Of a DNA stretch of 64,000 nt, positions 20,701 through 33,700 are shown piece by piece. Made by a program: the position numbers and the translations under genes. Location of the stretch: contig JACSVZ010000022.1 of assembly GCA_014706295.1 (NCBI GenBank), positions 13,038,830-13,102,829 of the forward strand, given 5' to 3'. The notes below the pieces were generated by a model that was given only the letters and a program-made list of their open reading frames with translations, searched no databases and had not been told where the DNA came from. Positions within the stretch are counted from its first letter, which is position 1, and every line of letters starts with the position of its first letter. The stretch is from Lycocorax pyrrhopterus obiensis. Its lineage: Eukaryota > Chordata > Aves > Passeriformes > Paradisaeidae.

Positions 20701-23700
20701 TCCTGGGCAGGAGTCAGCACATGTGGGGACATTGCACGTGGTCTCTGATGCTTATTTTTTTGTTCAATTTAAGAATTCTTTTGTTTGTTTTTTTTAAAAA
20801 TTGGGAGCGCAAAAAAAGCCCTGAAAACTGCTTGACATCGACCCAGACTTTCAGCATGAGCAGCACCAGGGCCTCTTGCTGTGGTGTGACCTCTGAGCAG
20901 TGGGAAAGCCCCACCTGAGCCCAGTCCAGACACACCTGAACTATGGTGCCTCTACTGCAGTTTTCTTTGATATCGTCCCCACGCTCTCAGCACTGGTATC
21001 ACGGAGCTTGGCTCTGTGTCACATCTGATTTCACTGCAAATAGCCTCAAAATTCTTTGAAAGGCACGGCTTCCCCTAAACAGATTGTGGGACCTGCACCT
21101 ACCTCCCTGCTACCTTTAAATCAAACTTCTCTGAATATATTACACCGCAGAGCCATATGTTCAGTGCCACTTCCCTCGGCCTGTCATGTAATTCATCGGC
21201 TATAGGCTCCCCGAGATATATGGACGTTGCCAAGAAAAGGGAATGCTGGACCAGCCCTCCTCCCTCTTCAGCAAAAATGTGCTTTCAGCTGGCTGGGGGA
21301 GAGGGAGGGTGGGAGTGGGCTTGAGGTGTGACCACACACGGGAAAATCCCTTAAATTTTGTTCTGCAGACCCCATCCTGTGAATGCTGTGAGGAAAATCC
21401 TTCAGCCCTGTCCCACTCAGGATTTTTCATGGCTTTCGGTCTGCATTTCCATGTAACACTCTGCTGGATAAAGAAATTGGAGAGTGTTGAGCAAAAGGCA
21501 TCAAGGGCATCAATAAATTTTTGCTGCCATGAGGGGACAAACGTGCTCCATTACCATCTGAGGAGAATGGGATCTGCTAAAGCACTGGCAGGTTTCATCT
21601 TCATCAATATGAACAGACTCAGTGGGACCATCAGTTCCCTGTCCCCATGGTGCATCCTGCTCTTCTCCTGGTGTGGCATAGAACAGCTTGGATTGAAAGG
21701 AGCTTTAGGGGTGAGGCTCTCCTGGGTTCTATTTCACAACCTCCTTTATCCCACCTTGGGTTTTGCCCCTTTGGCTGGGGCTGCCAGTGCATTTGGGGAT
21801 ACTCAGAGTCTGGGGAGGTGCCAGACCCCAGAATGGCCCCGGGAGCTGCCTGGCTCTGTGCTCAGCCCCGTGCTCAGCCCCGGCTCCAGCGCTGGCAGGG
21901 CACAGCCAGGCCCCGCTGAACGAGCGCAATTACGGCTCTGGAATGCACTTTCCTGTGAATCCCTTCCAGGCCCAGCTAATATATGCTCTGATATTGGCAC
22001 TGCTCTCGCTAATATTCCTGCCAGCGAATTCTCTGCTCTGCTTGAATATTCATGGGAAGCGAATGTGAGGAGAGGAACAACCTAAATGAGGTGAGTTCGT
22101 TTAAAAATTCAGCTTCCAAATTCAGTGGCTATTTCTTGCAGCACTCACCCAAGCGTTAGCTCCCATACTATTAATTTCAGCCTGTGTTTCGGACTTCTGA
22201 GCAAATTTTCTGTGTTTTTCCCTCACTGGATCTGCAAACTCTTCCCTCCCTCGAGATCAGTAGCTTTGTATAAAAACAGCAACTCTCCTTGATGAACTTT
22301 GCAGTCAAAGGATTTGTTTTCCCTGACTTTTATTTAAATTATTCTGGCTTCACCTCCCCATGCACGGTTCAGAGCCTGTCGTGGCTCTGTGCAGGGACCG
22401 AAATGATTCTTGCTTAGGCAAACTCTCATTTGGACTTGTCAAAGGAGTTCGGTGTGTTTGTAATTAAGTGCCTCTCACACCTTCTTTAACCTCTCTTACA
22501 AGGAGTCCAAGCATTAGAAAAGCCTGCAAGAGGCAGGAAAGGCTCATTTGCACCTTGAAATGCCAATGTTTTGGGAGATCAATGCTGTCTGTATGGAACA
22601 AAACTATAAGCAACTTTCAAGTGCTTTTTTTAATGTAGTGTCTCCTTTGCATATTGGATTCATGTCTGATTAGATGGTGACTAAGGTGTGAGATAATAGG
22701 AAAGCAGCCTCCAAAGCATTAACTCCTTCACTCGTGCTGTGGCTCGAGCACAGCTCGGCTCTGCTTTCTTCTGCTTCCTCCCTCCTAAATACAATCACAC
22801 CCGACCGATGACGGGAAAGTAACGCTACTGTTACAAAGCCGAGCATAGGAAGTTTAGGATGTATCAGAATTAGGGTAATTAGTGTTTGCATTAGGCTGTT
22901 TCTCAGCCATACAACCTGTTCCACGGCAGGGAGGCAGGAAGGGCTGCTCTTCTCTTTCTCCCAGGAGGTGACACCAAGGCAGGATGACCACCTGGCCTTG
23001 TCCTTGTGCTCTGGCTCCACGGTGGCCTGAGCCATCCTACATCCCTGTCCACCCTGAGCTGGAATGGAGCAATCCCACACTTTGCCCAGCTGCCACTCTG
23101 CTCACAGCACTGCTGGGGTCGGCAGAGCCAGGTGCCTTGGTAATCATCTGTGGGCCGCTTGTGAAGAGCTGTGAAATTTCCAATTAGCCTGGAAAAAAAT
23201 GTAGATAAGCGTGTAATTCTCAGCCCAAATTAAATCAAGCGTCCAAGCACGCTCTTCCCTCACTGCTGTGCTTCATCCACCACCACCACCTCCCCTCTGC
23301 ATCCTTTAGCACAGCACATTTTTCCTTTTAATTGGTGGCAGACTTTATCCTTGGAGTTTAAACTTTGCTAGAGGATGGAAGGAAGGGGCTGTCTTCTTTA
23401 TTTGATTTAGAGAAAGGCTTTGCTGCTGTGAGGATCTAATGCATAAGCTTTTTGGGGGTTTCATATCCACTCCCATGGCTGTGTCAGATGGGCTTTGGCC
23501 TGATGCAGCAGAGGAAAGCAGGAAGCTTAGTTTGAGATACTGGGAGAGAGCCCTGGGCCTGGCTCGGTTGGGAAGCTCTGCCCTAGGGTTTGCATTAGAA
23601 ACATGTCGACACTGCTGAACACGGAAAACCAAGGGAATACTAATGGTCCATTCATTAAATATCTCCAAGTCCATTTAGGATCCCACAGAGACCCTGAGTA

Positions 23701-24535
23701 ATTAGAGCTCAGGGGGCAAACTGGTGCTGTTGAATATGCAACAGTGAATTTGTGTGTCCAGCCTGCTCCGGTGAGGGACATCCCCCACTGAGAGGTGCCA
23801 CCAGGAGGAGCGGATCCCAGGGCTCCTGTGCTACCAACAGCTCCCAGACAAGGGCCAGGAGATGCTGGGTGTGACAAATTGGAAAACCTGCTACAAAAAT
23901 AAAGAAATTATGCATCAGGCCATGGCTTGCCCCACTGGAGCAGTGTTTTGGGTGCTTGGAGGTGGCATTTATAGAGGTAGACAGTGAAATTGCCCTCACT
24001 CAGCACAGAGTCATCCTGTCCTTCCCACCAGGAGTGTCTTTTCTCAAGGCTTTCTGATGATTCCACCTTTCAACATTTAGCAAACAAAATTCACCAGACC
24101 CTTTTTTGTTTACTTCTATCCCCAAATAAAACTGAAAAATGTCCAAATCACAGGGATGGCCAGGGAGCCTGTTCCACCCCAGCTCAGTTGCTTTCCCAGT
24201 TGCTTTTCCAAAGAAATACCGATCAATTATTTTTCTGTTTATGCAGCAATTGCTCCTAATTGCTGCCTCCATTGTGTGCCTTCTGGTTTGGAGCATTTTT
24301 AATGGGAGATTTGTGCTCATCTTGAAAGGATGCCGGCTTTAATGATCAGGGAGAGCATCAGTGAGCTGGAAGTTCACAAAGCTGTGCCCTTATTTCTGAT
24401 TTCCAGTGTGAACTTCTCCTGTGTGCAGCTCCTGCAATTTAATACTGAGGAGAACCCAGAGCTGGGCAGAGAGGTTTCAGGGTGGGTGGTGGTTCACTTG
24501 TACCAGGGCAGGTGGGAGAGTCAGGCAGACACAGA
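17710..24535. other. Intergenic DNA, no gene recognised
   Basis: GC-moderate sequence with AT-rich islands near 18.78-19.08, 20.43-20.64, 21.93-22.09 and 22.62-22.90 kb that are dense in developmental transcription-factor-like words. The longest frame in the window (280 codons, 21243-22085, + strand) lies here but shows no domain, signal peptide or familiar motif. No RNA gene was recognised. Confidence 0.55.
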
Positions 24536-24648
24536 AATCATAGACCCATAGAACTATTACGGTTGGAAAAGACCCCCAAGCCCAACCTTTGAATGGACAC
24601 CACCATGCCCACTAAGCCATATAATGAAGTGAGTGCTGATGTCTACAG
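24536..24648 (-). mobile_element. CR1-type LINE 3' fragment, reverse orientation
   Basis: Starts with the reverse-complemented CR1 tail (atcatagacccatagaacta, then ggttggaaaagaccccc and aagcccaacc) and continues with gacaccaccatgcccactaa. It is read as a 3'-end copy on the - strand. Confidence 0.85.
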
Positions 24649-24649
24649 C

Positions 24650-24718
24650 AAGGACTGGACAGGAGCTGGACTCCATTCCTGTGGGTCCCTTCCAACTCAG
24701 GATGTTCTATGGTTCCCT
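24650..24718 (+). mobile_element. CR1-type LINE 3' terminal fragment
   Basis: Contains ggactggacaggagctggac, gtgggtcccttccaactcag and gatgttctatggttcc, the usual last 60-70 bp of a CR1 copy on the + strand. It abuts the reverse copy at 24536-24648, so the two 3' ends point away from each other. Confidence 0.83.
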
Positions 24719-27700
24719 GAGCCATTTGCTCCACCACAAGCACAAGACCTCCAGCAGCTCCTCCGCTTGCTGCAGAGGCTTGGCTTTGCTTCAGCATTTA
24801 TGTAACAGCAGGAGAAACCCAAATCCTCTGAGAATGTGTCCTGTGCCCAAAAAATTTTGTTTTGAGGCGGGTGGGAGCAAGGTCACCATGTCCCAAGGTG
24901 GTCTTTGGCAATGAGAACAAGACTCCCGTTGGGATTGCCCGGTGAGACAGCCAGCAGGGACGGCTGTGGGCCGTGGCTGGGACAGGATTCTGATGGATAT
25001 CTTTCTGGGCTCCTCAGGGATCAGCCAGGCACTCTGAATGGAGACACATGGCTCCTCAGCTCAGGACTGAGCTTTCTGCTGGAGAGGGCTGGAGGAGAAC
25101 TCACCTTCATGACCCACTGCTTCCTCCAGCTGTGTGTATCATTTGGTGGGGTGGATTTACATGGAGCTTTGGTGATGGTGGGACAGTGAGAGGCTGGGGA
25201 GGGCTGGAGGAAGGGACTGGTGCTCTTATCCATGTGCCAAAGGGCCCCTCCTGCAGCCTCACACCCTGATTTTCTTGTGTAACTCCACAGAAATGGGAAC
25301 AATTGTCTGTGATTAACTGGGTTTGGGTTTAGCTTTGATCCTGTCAGCAGAGACTGGAGAATGATGGAAAGAGAAATGAGTGCAAAGAAAGGAGAGGGGA
25401 GGAGGGAAACACCATCAAGATGGTCTTGACAGACGGGGAGGAGGTGAGAGATGTGGCAGGAGATGTTTCCCACTGCTGCTCAAATAGGCAGGGGGAGGAC
25501 AGGAGCTCAGGCTCCTTCTCGGGGAGAGCTTTCTCTTAAACCTAAGCTGTGATTTCCATTGGTACCGTCAGATCAGCCCCGAAACGCTGGCAGGAAGGGC
25601 AGTTTGACATCAATTACTGCAGTCCTGTCTCTCCCTGGTCTGGCAGCAGCCCGGGGAGCGCATTTTGGAGACAGATGTGTTTGACTCGCAGACGTGATGC
25701 AGGGCAGAGTGTTAGGCAGTGCACTGAGTTTGGTGCTGCTGCTGTTTTAGTGGGAACCAAGACCCTGAACAAGCTGAATGGCTTCAGTGAGCAACGCACT
25801 GCCCAAATCCCTGTTTGTGGAGCTCTGGAAGTCGTGACTGGCAGCACTCAGGGTGCGGGGACAGAACAGGCAGGAGCTGGCAGCGGGCAGTCTCCATCTC
25901 AGAGCCACTCGCCTTGTGCTTTATCAAATCATCCCAAAATGCGGTGTCAAGCAGCTCTAGGTGTGCAATTCCCCCAGGAACTGGAGGATAAACAAACCCA
26001 GTGCAAGGCAATATCAGCTCTCCCTCTTGACCTTGCTGTCTTTGCTGGGGAGTGCTGTGTGTGGGGTCTCACCTGCACCTTCCTCCAGCAAGAAGCCCAG
26101 GGTTACCCTGCAGCTGCCACTATCCCACCTCCCACTTGCCCTCCTCATCCACAGTGGATCTCGTAGGATGGAGCAAAACTTGTCTGGATCAGATCTTTTT
26201 GTAAACACAGCCCTGACACCCCCACACTTTAATACAGCACTTCCTGTTCTCTGCTGGAGGTTCTGAAGTGGAGGCTTCTAAAAAAAGGAGAATTTCTGGC
26301 ATTATTTACAGTTAAAGAGATTGGGTTTGACACATTTATGGCTAAGACAGTAAATATGACTTATGGCAAATCAATTTACTGCATTTGACTGTGACATTGG
26401 CGCTGCCAGGGATTTGATTGGGAATTGACGGGGTTATTTGCCAGAGGGCTGGGAGATGCCATCGGCGTCACAGCTATCCAGGGTCCAGGCTGGAAAATCG
26501 TGGTTCTTGCAGCGTGCTGAGAGCTCAGCCCATCCTGGCCCACCCTGCCATGCCATTCCTGCTCTTCCCAAACCCTGGGAATCACCACGAGACACTGTGA
26601 TGAGGCTGATGCTGTCCTTCTGTGCTGAGCTGGCATTTTCATAGCTTCGCCAAACTTTTGGGTTTGTTTTCCATCCCTTCTCCTTTTCCTTGGAGTCCAT
26701 TTGGATGTCTGAAAACAGAGATGTAGAAAACTGAATTTATGCTACAAGGTGGAGCAGTAGAGATAAGGGGAGGGGGGTGAGGGGGGAGCAAAAGGCAGCT
26801 TTTTTATTTTTTTAAAACTTTTCACTGATGGCAAGTGGTAAGCATGTTTTATTTATGTACTCCAAGATCTGCCAGCATTGTGTTTTTCTCCTGACTGATG
26901 CCTTGGCTGCAATGACAGCTTACACTGAGCCGGCTGTGCACGAGCCTTATTTACCCTCCACAGACACCTCCCTGAGCCTGCCAGTGAATTATTCTGCACC
27001 TTGAACTGCTCCTCAGTTAATGCAATGCAAATTTGGCTCCTTTGTTAAAAAGCTTTTGGTTTTTTTTTTTATTTTCCAAATGTGCAGATTATTTTTTCAA
27101 TGAAAAGGGGCTGGAGGCTTTTCCGAGATGGTAAAAATAAGGCATCTTACAAAATTTTAGTGAACTCTACCTTCCACCTGCCTTGCTGTTCCCTGACTAC
27201 GGTGGGGTGGTGCCTGTGTTAGGTGAGAGCTAAAGGATGATGAATCCTTTCTCCCTCCTCTTGCTGCTGGAGAAGAGAGGGGTTTTGCCTGTGAGAGCCT
27301 CGCTGTGCACTCCCAGTGCCTGCTCTTCTTTCCTATGACATTTGTGAAAACTCATTTGTCTGCTTGTCTCCAAAACACTTCTTGGGGTGGCCAAAACCAG
27401 ACCTGAGCAAAGACCAAGGTATGAAATCAGAGAGGAATTAGAGGATGCTCACTGCAAGCTGCCAGGCTCTGTAGGAGATGCTCATTCTGTGTGTCCACGA
27501 GCACACGTGTGTGTTCAGGAGAAACTTTTACCACCAGGAAAGTTCATGCCAAGGCTGTTTTGCTGGTTCCAGGCAGCTCTTCCTGACAGAGCACGGCTTC
27601 GGCCCCGCTTCAATCCCAGCTGGGGAACTACTTTGGCAAAATCATTGCTAAACGAGGTTTTTAGCAGCGTGTGGTATGGAAGGCATCCAGGACTGTGGTT

Positions 27701-30700
27701 TTCCAAGGTAACAGCTGAAGGAAAGAAAAAAAACATAAAAAAAAAAAAGAAAAAAGAAAGACTGAGTTTTTGTTAAGTAATTAAAGAATTCTGGGTTGCT
27801 GGAAAGCCCCAGGGCTGTGCTTCTGTGGCTGATCGGAGTCTTTGTTTGCACAAGGCTGGTAAACAATTTGCAGTTCTTGGCAATAACCTGAATTATATCC
27901 TACAAAAAAAAAAAAAGGAAGCTGAAAATGCTGGGTTTATATCATTATTTCAGGGCAGGGAGAGGAATGAGGGAGGGACTTCTGATGGGCTGGCATTCAC
28001 TGAGGTCTGTGTGGAGATGCCCTCACTTCTCTAGCTCCATCCACGGGATGCTTTTGGGTAAATAAATAAAGTTCAGCAAGAGCAGAGAGCCCAGGATTCC
28101 TCAGGACAGGAGTTCCTTCCTTCAGACTGGGTTTAGCCACTGATTTGAGCAGGGGGGCTGGCTGCACAAAGCATTAATATGCTCCCTGTGTACCCTGGCT
28201 GCGCTCACAGCCGGGAGACTTGCATGCGAAATCTCTGCTCCTGGAGCCTCTACACCCACACCCTTAATTAAGCAATGCCCCATGTTTCTGCTCTATAGGA
28301 TAAGTGAATATATGCAACTCCAATGCACAGCAGAGAATTTTGCAATGATTTTGCTGTTTGTTTAAGTGAGGAGGAAGTTTGCTCGGTGGGTTCGCCTGAC
28401 CGCCAGCTACACTTGGTGGGAAAAATACATAAAAAACCAGGATGCAAGTTCCCATCTGGGGTGAACTGCCAAGACAGCGCCTTCACTGGCACGTGGGGAG
28501 AGCTGGAGATCAGGGAGGCCATAGCCCTGCTCCCACCTCCTGCTGGCAGGGCCAGGGTTAGCCCACAACCAGTGGTCAGCATGGCTTTGGGTAGGGGCAC
28601 GCTCGGGGGAAGGGGAAATGGGAAAATTGAAATAAAACCAAGAAGCACACGTAAAATACTCCCTGTCTTGCCCAACCCTCTGAGGGTGAGGTTGGCAGGG
28701 GAAGATAGGGGAGCACATCCCCCTGAGCTGGGGATGGCTGTTGGCGCTCCAGCCCTGCTGCTGTGTGTCCCTGTATCCCATCATGCTGTCCCCACAGGGC
28801 CCCTGGCCAGTGCCTGGCCTGCCTGCCGTGGGGATCCTGCCTCAGGGATGGGATGGCAGGCAGGAGGATGCTCACTGCATCTATTTCAGTCCAGAAAATA
28901 CCTTGGGAAACCTCCACGGACTCCTCCTAGGAGGAGATGCTATTAGGAGAGCCTAAGTTTTAAACACTGTTGACTCTGCCCAACCTTGGGTCAAGTGGAG
29001 CTTGCTAATGTGGTAAAGGACGCGCTCTCCATGGCCTTTGTGAAGCCACAGGAGATATTTTTTATTAGCCACAGCCACTGAGACAGGAAAAAAGCTTCTG
29101 AAGAGGCACCCTTCCTTGTCGTGCTGCGGGAAAGATCGTCTGAATTAACATGAGCTCCTTGGCTATTAAATGGAAATTTTAAATGGGAAGAAAATTCTGC
29201 AGTGACTGTTAAATTGCGTGTCAGCAGAGAGGGGAAAAAGCAACGTGTGTCATTCCTATTATCATCTTGAAATCCATCTTCCCTCTACACGCCATGACGG
29301 TGGATAATCCCCCATACGACGCCTGCATTGCTAATACTTGCAGAGGCAGAATTCCTACTCTGGGAGAATTCTGCTCTGCATATCTTATCCCCCACCTTGA
29401 AGATGTGGTCTGAGATGATTGGAAACGCTGAACATGCTGTTCCTGGGGGTTGAGTTCTGCCACTGGTGGCAGCAAACTGGCCTCGGAAGTCCAAGGAATC
29501 AAGAGATTATTGGAATACCAAGTCACCGCCGGTGTGTCCCTGTGTGCTGTGGGTTAGACTGCTGACAAGGACAGGGGGTCTTTTCAAACCAGGAAAATGG
29601 TGCCAAGCCCAGCCAGGGTGAGGGCAAAACGGCAAATGTTTGTACCCAAGGCTGCAGGAGCACATCTTCAAAAAGAAAAAGAAAATCTGTGCTGCTTCTT
29701 TACAGCCTGTGGAAAAGCACAGGGATCAGACAGGAATGCCAGGACATGATAAATTTTGCAGCACCTGCACTTTTTTAACCCCTTGCTTGCATGGGATGTG
29801 ATCAGGTGTTTTGCTGTGGCGGGTTTAGATGTGAAATGAAGGTGGTGAAGGGATCCCTGCTGCCGAGATGGGGCTACATCTCCTGCAGCTCCTCCTTGGG
29901 GACGGGGACTTGGGGCTGCTGGTGGCACAGCCCAGCTCAAGTTTCCTGCCCTGTAGAGTTTGTTGTGGTCATTACCCAAGTGGCATGGGGTGGATAGGCT
30001 CATGCTGGTGGGAATTTAAAGCAGGGCATCACAAATGAGTGATAATGCACAGTTTGTCAGCATTGGGAATGAGCCATGGCCTGCCACAAGTCTGCTCTCC
30101 AGCAGATGTCCCAGTGCGGTGAGGGAAGCCGTGGCTGTGATCTTGTTCACAGCTTTGGTTTTCCAGGCCAGGCTTTGGTGTTCTCATGGTGACAGTGGGC
30201 TGTGTGTGCCAGGTATCACTCGAGGGGCAGGTTTTGGATACTGCTGTGTGTGCCATGTCTTTGCATTACTGCCCCCACAACAACTCGTGGGCTGTGGGAG
30301 AGGAACTGGGGTGGGTTTGTTTGCAGCTGAGGAGTCAAGACATGGGAATGAAGTGAGTGATGGAGAGCCAGACCTTGTGTGTGCACATCTTTGCGTATGG
30401 CATGGAAAAAATCTGGACTAACTCCCCCCTTGAGAAAAAGAACCTCAGCACTAATAAATCTCCCCCTCCAGCTCCCCATCCCACTTTGTCAGACAGGGAC
30501 AGAAGCATGGGGATGCCCAGGAGGAGAAAAGCACAGAGGGAATGTGATCCAGGGTGAAAAAGCCCAAGCTAATGATGTAGACATTTGTGCAGAGGTTAAA
30601 AATGAAGCAATAAAACCTTTACACAAACTTCCAAATGCTTCAGCAGCCACACACTGCAGCTCAGAGCGGGGAATAAATAAGGAAAGGTGCAGGCAGGCAG

Positions 30701-33700
30701 AGGGAGGCTGATAGAGCCATCACTCCTCAGTGGCAGCCTGAGAAATATGTCCCCGTGGTGTCCCCACAGCCACTGAGGGGAAGGAGAGGAGAAGTGGAGG
30801 CTTGGCGTGTATAAATGCCTCCTGATGGGTTTGGGCCATCCTGTGGGGAGCAGGAGGGATGAAGCATGAGCTGGATTTGCCAGGTCTCTTTGGCATGGCA
30901 GCCTGCAGGGTGGGTTTATGTTCCCTGGCAGCCTGGCAAGGGGGAATTACAGCCCGTGTGTGGGATGGAGCACTTACCGACCACCCTTTCAGAAGGGGGG
31001 TGCAGGAGGGACACGCCCCACTTGGATTTGAGGAAAGGTGAGAAGCAAACAGGGAATTCTGAGGTCTCACGATTTTTCTGCTGTCGGATGGAGGGGAAGG
31101 GCTCAGCCAGGGCTGGGAGCCCAGGAGGCAGCAGAGGCTGTCAGGTGGCCCCATCACACCCCCCGTATCCCCATGGGTGCAAACACCTCCTGTCCTGGTG
31201 ATGCCTGGACAGCAGCTCCCCAGCTGTAGGGCAGCAGGGTCTTCCCTGGGATTTGGCTTGTGGAGAGGTAAATTCAGCCCATGTTTGGTGCAGTAATGCA
31301 GGGCTCGATGCTCAGCCAAAGGCTGAGTCCAGGTTGGTTGGGTTGAGTCCAAAATTGGTCCAAGATGAAGGTGTGTGCAGCACTTCAGGTGTTCTCCATA
31401 GATCCAGCTCTTCCTCTTGTGCAGGAACCACCTGAAAAGCTGGGCAGGATTCCTGGGCAGAGGGAGAAATGTGTGTATGGTCAGGCATCAAAATCCCATG
31501 AGCTCAAACGCCGCTGCACCTGCTCCTGGAATAAGGTCCATCAAATATGAGGGGCATTCCCATGTGTGTGCAGCTGATGGTAGGAACCACTGTTATCTTT
31601 CAAAAGGCTTTAAGTGGCTCAGGGTAATGGGGCTGTTGATATCCTCTTTGCCTAGGGGAGGTTTGAGCTTTATCCTGCCTTGTGAGCTGGAGAAATTCGT
31701 GTAGCTAACTTTCTGATCTTCGGGCTGACTTCCTCTCCTTTGCCTGCCTTCAGGAGACTGTTTCCCTCATTTCCTTCCCCAGCACCATTTCACTGCACCC
31801 TCCTGCTCTGAAAAGATTTGGTCACTGCTAGGACAGAGGAGAGCAATGATGAAAAATGATATTTTCTGAGCACATACTTGTTACTAAGGCTGGTGTATGG
31901 GGGATCCTTCAGCCCTGCCTTTGGTTTGGCTGTGTCTGGAATGAGGGTGTTTTGGCAATAGGCTGAAGCCCAGTCAAAGCCCAGCATTTCACTGGTCCAC
32001 AGCAGCTCTTCATCGTGGACTCCCCCACAAAGATGTTGTCCACAGGGCAGGGAGAGCAAGGAGCAACTCCTGGGAGGACAGGGACAATGCCACTTCCTAC
32101 CTCCCAAGGCTCTTTGCACTGACAACAGGCTTTTCTTTGCTGTGTCTCTGATTAGAGGCTCATCATGAATTTCCAAAGGCAGAAACCTGCTGCTGGGAAT
32201 GCCCTTGGACTTCCCAAGTGGGTGCAGCCTCCCTCCTCCCATCTTGCTGGGCTTTCTGATGGTGAACCAACAGCCACAGACATTGTCTGTGCTACAGCAG
32301 CACGAGGCTGCCCGGAGAAGGCAGCACGTGGAAAAAGAGATTTTTTTATCCAAATGAGCTTCAGTGTAGAGCCAGGGGGTCTCTCTGGTCCATGGGGAAA
32401 GCCCCTCCTGGCATTGCAGCCAGGAGCTCTGGGTCATCCTGCCCTCACTGTTCTGGGGCTCCTGACTATGAGCCACATTCAGCAGTGCTTGGAACCTTTG
32501 CTTTATAAATGAGTGTGGAAAAGAAATGTGAGCGTGTTGCAGCTTCCCAGGAAGCTGTTCTGCAGCCTTTGCAGATGAACTCATGGTCTCCTTAGCTTAA
32601 GGCCTGGGTAAAGAACTAATTATTTGGACCTAAGTTTAAATCTGTATCCACAAAGAGGGATTTGTGACTCTTGCCAGCTTCCCCTAGCGGATCGCAACCT
32701 CATTTTGTTCCTCGTGAACTTCTGCTGAGGTGTAAAATAACAACAATCTTGAGAGCTAAAATCGCTGAAGGATGGATTAAATTATAATGCAATCAGTCCA
32801 AAAGACCTTCTGTCTGCAAGGAGCAGCATTAGGCTGTCCCAGAGCAGGCAGCCTGTCAGGATTACCCAGCCCGCTCCGGCCGCTTTGTCTCCACCAGGGA
32901 ACTGCATTTCCTGGGCAGAGCAATTCTGTTATCGTTTGCTGAACGCTCCTCGGGAGCCTTGGCATCCCCCTGCCCAGGGCAGGACTCGCTCTGAGAAGAG
33001 CTCTATAAACCCACAACAGAAAAAAGGACAGATGGCAATGAATATTTTGAGGTCTGCAGCATATTCCTGGGGAAGGATTGCTTCTGACCTGCCATCTCCA
33101 TGCAGACTTTAAATCACAACTTGAGCAGCAAGCCCAGTCTGGGGTCTGTTAATATGTGTTTGGAGAGGATTTAGCATAGCAGGGCTCCAATCCCCACTGA
33201 GATTTTTGAGAGTAAGCTCCTATAAATGACTAGGATGGAGCCCATGGGATGATTTTCAGACATTTGAAACAGCCTGGGCCACGGCCTGGCAGCCCTCACA
33301 CATCTCGGGGAGCAGCTGGGAAAGCAGGAGCTGCCTGGCTGGTCCAACCCTGCTGGGCCCTGCCCTGATGCCCACTCTGCTGAGCCCTCACCCCAGCAGG
33401 TGACATGCTGCTCCTCCAGATGCCCTGTGCCACCACGTCTCGCTGGCAGGAGGAACAGGGCTTATTTTGGGACTCTGAGCACCTGGTGGGGTGCTGGACA
33501 GCGACCTCACAGCAAATAAGGCATCCCTCAAGTGCCAGTGCAATAGATGTGGAGTTCCTCATGGCTCCCTGTAGCTGGCTGCAAAGCCTCTTGGAGGTTT
33601 TATCCCTCTTTAGGGCAGGTTTAAGACCTCTTCTCCTGCCTGAACAAAGGTAACAAAAGATGCAGGGGCTTAATTATCTTTCTGGCTTTGTCCAATTTTC

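Noticed and set aside
27720..27765. A-rich tract as a possible retrogene poly(A) tail
   Set aside because: No upstream processed-gene sequence or flanking target-site duplication could be recognised.
25549..31352. Frames of about 205-210 codons at 25549-26166, 28323-28946 and 30720-31352
   Set aside because: Overlapping frames on both strands, no recognisable motif and GC-rich composition all point to chance.
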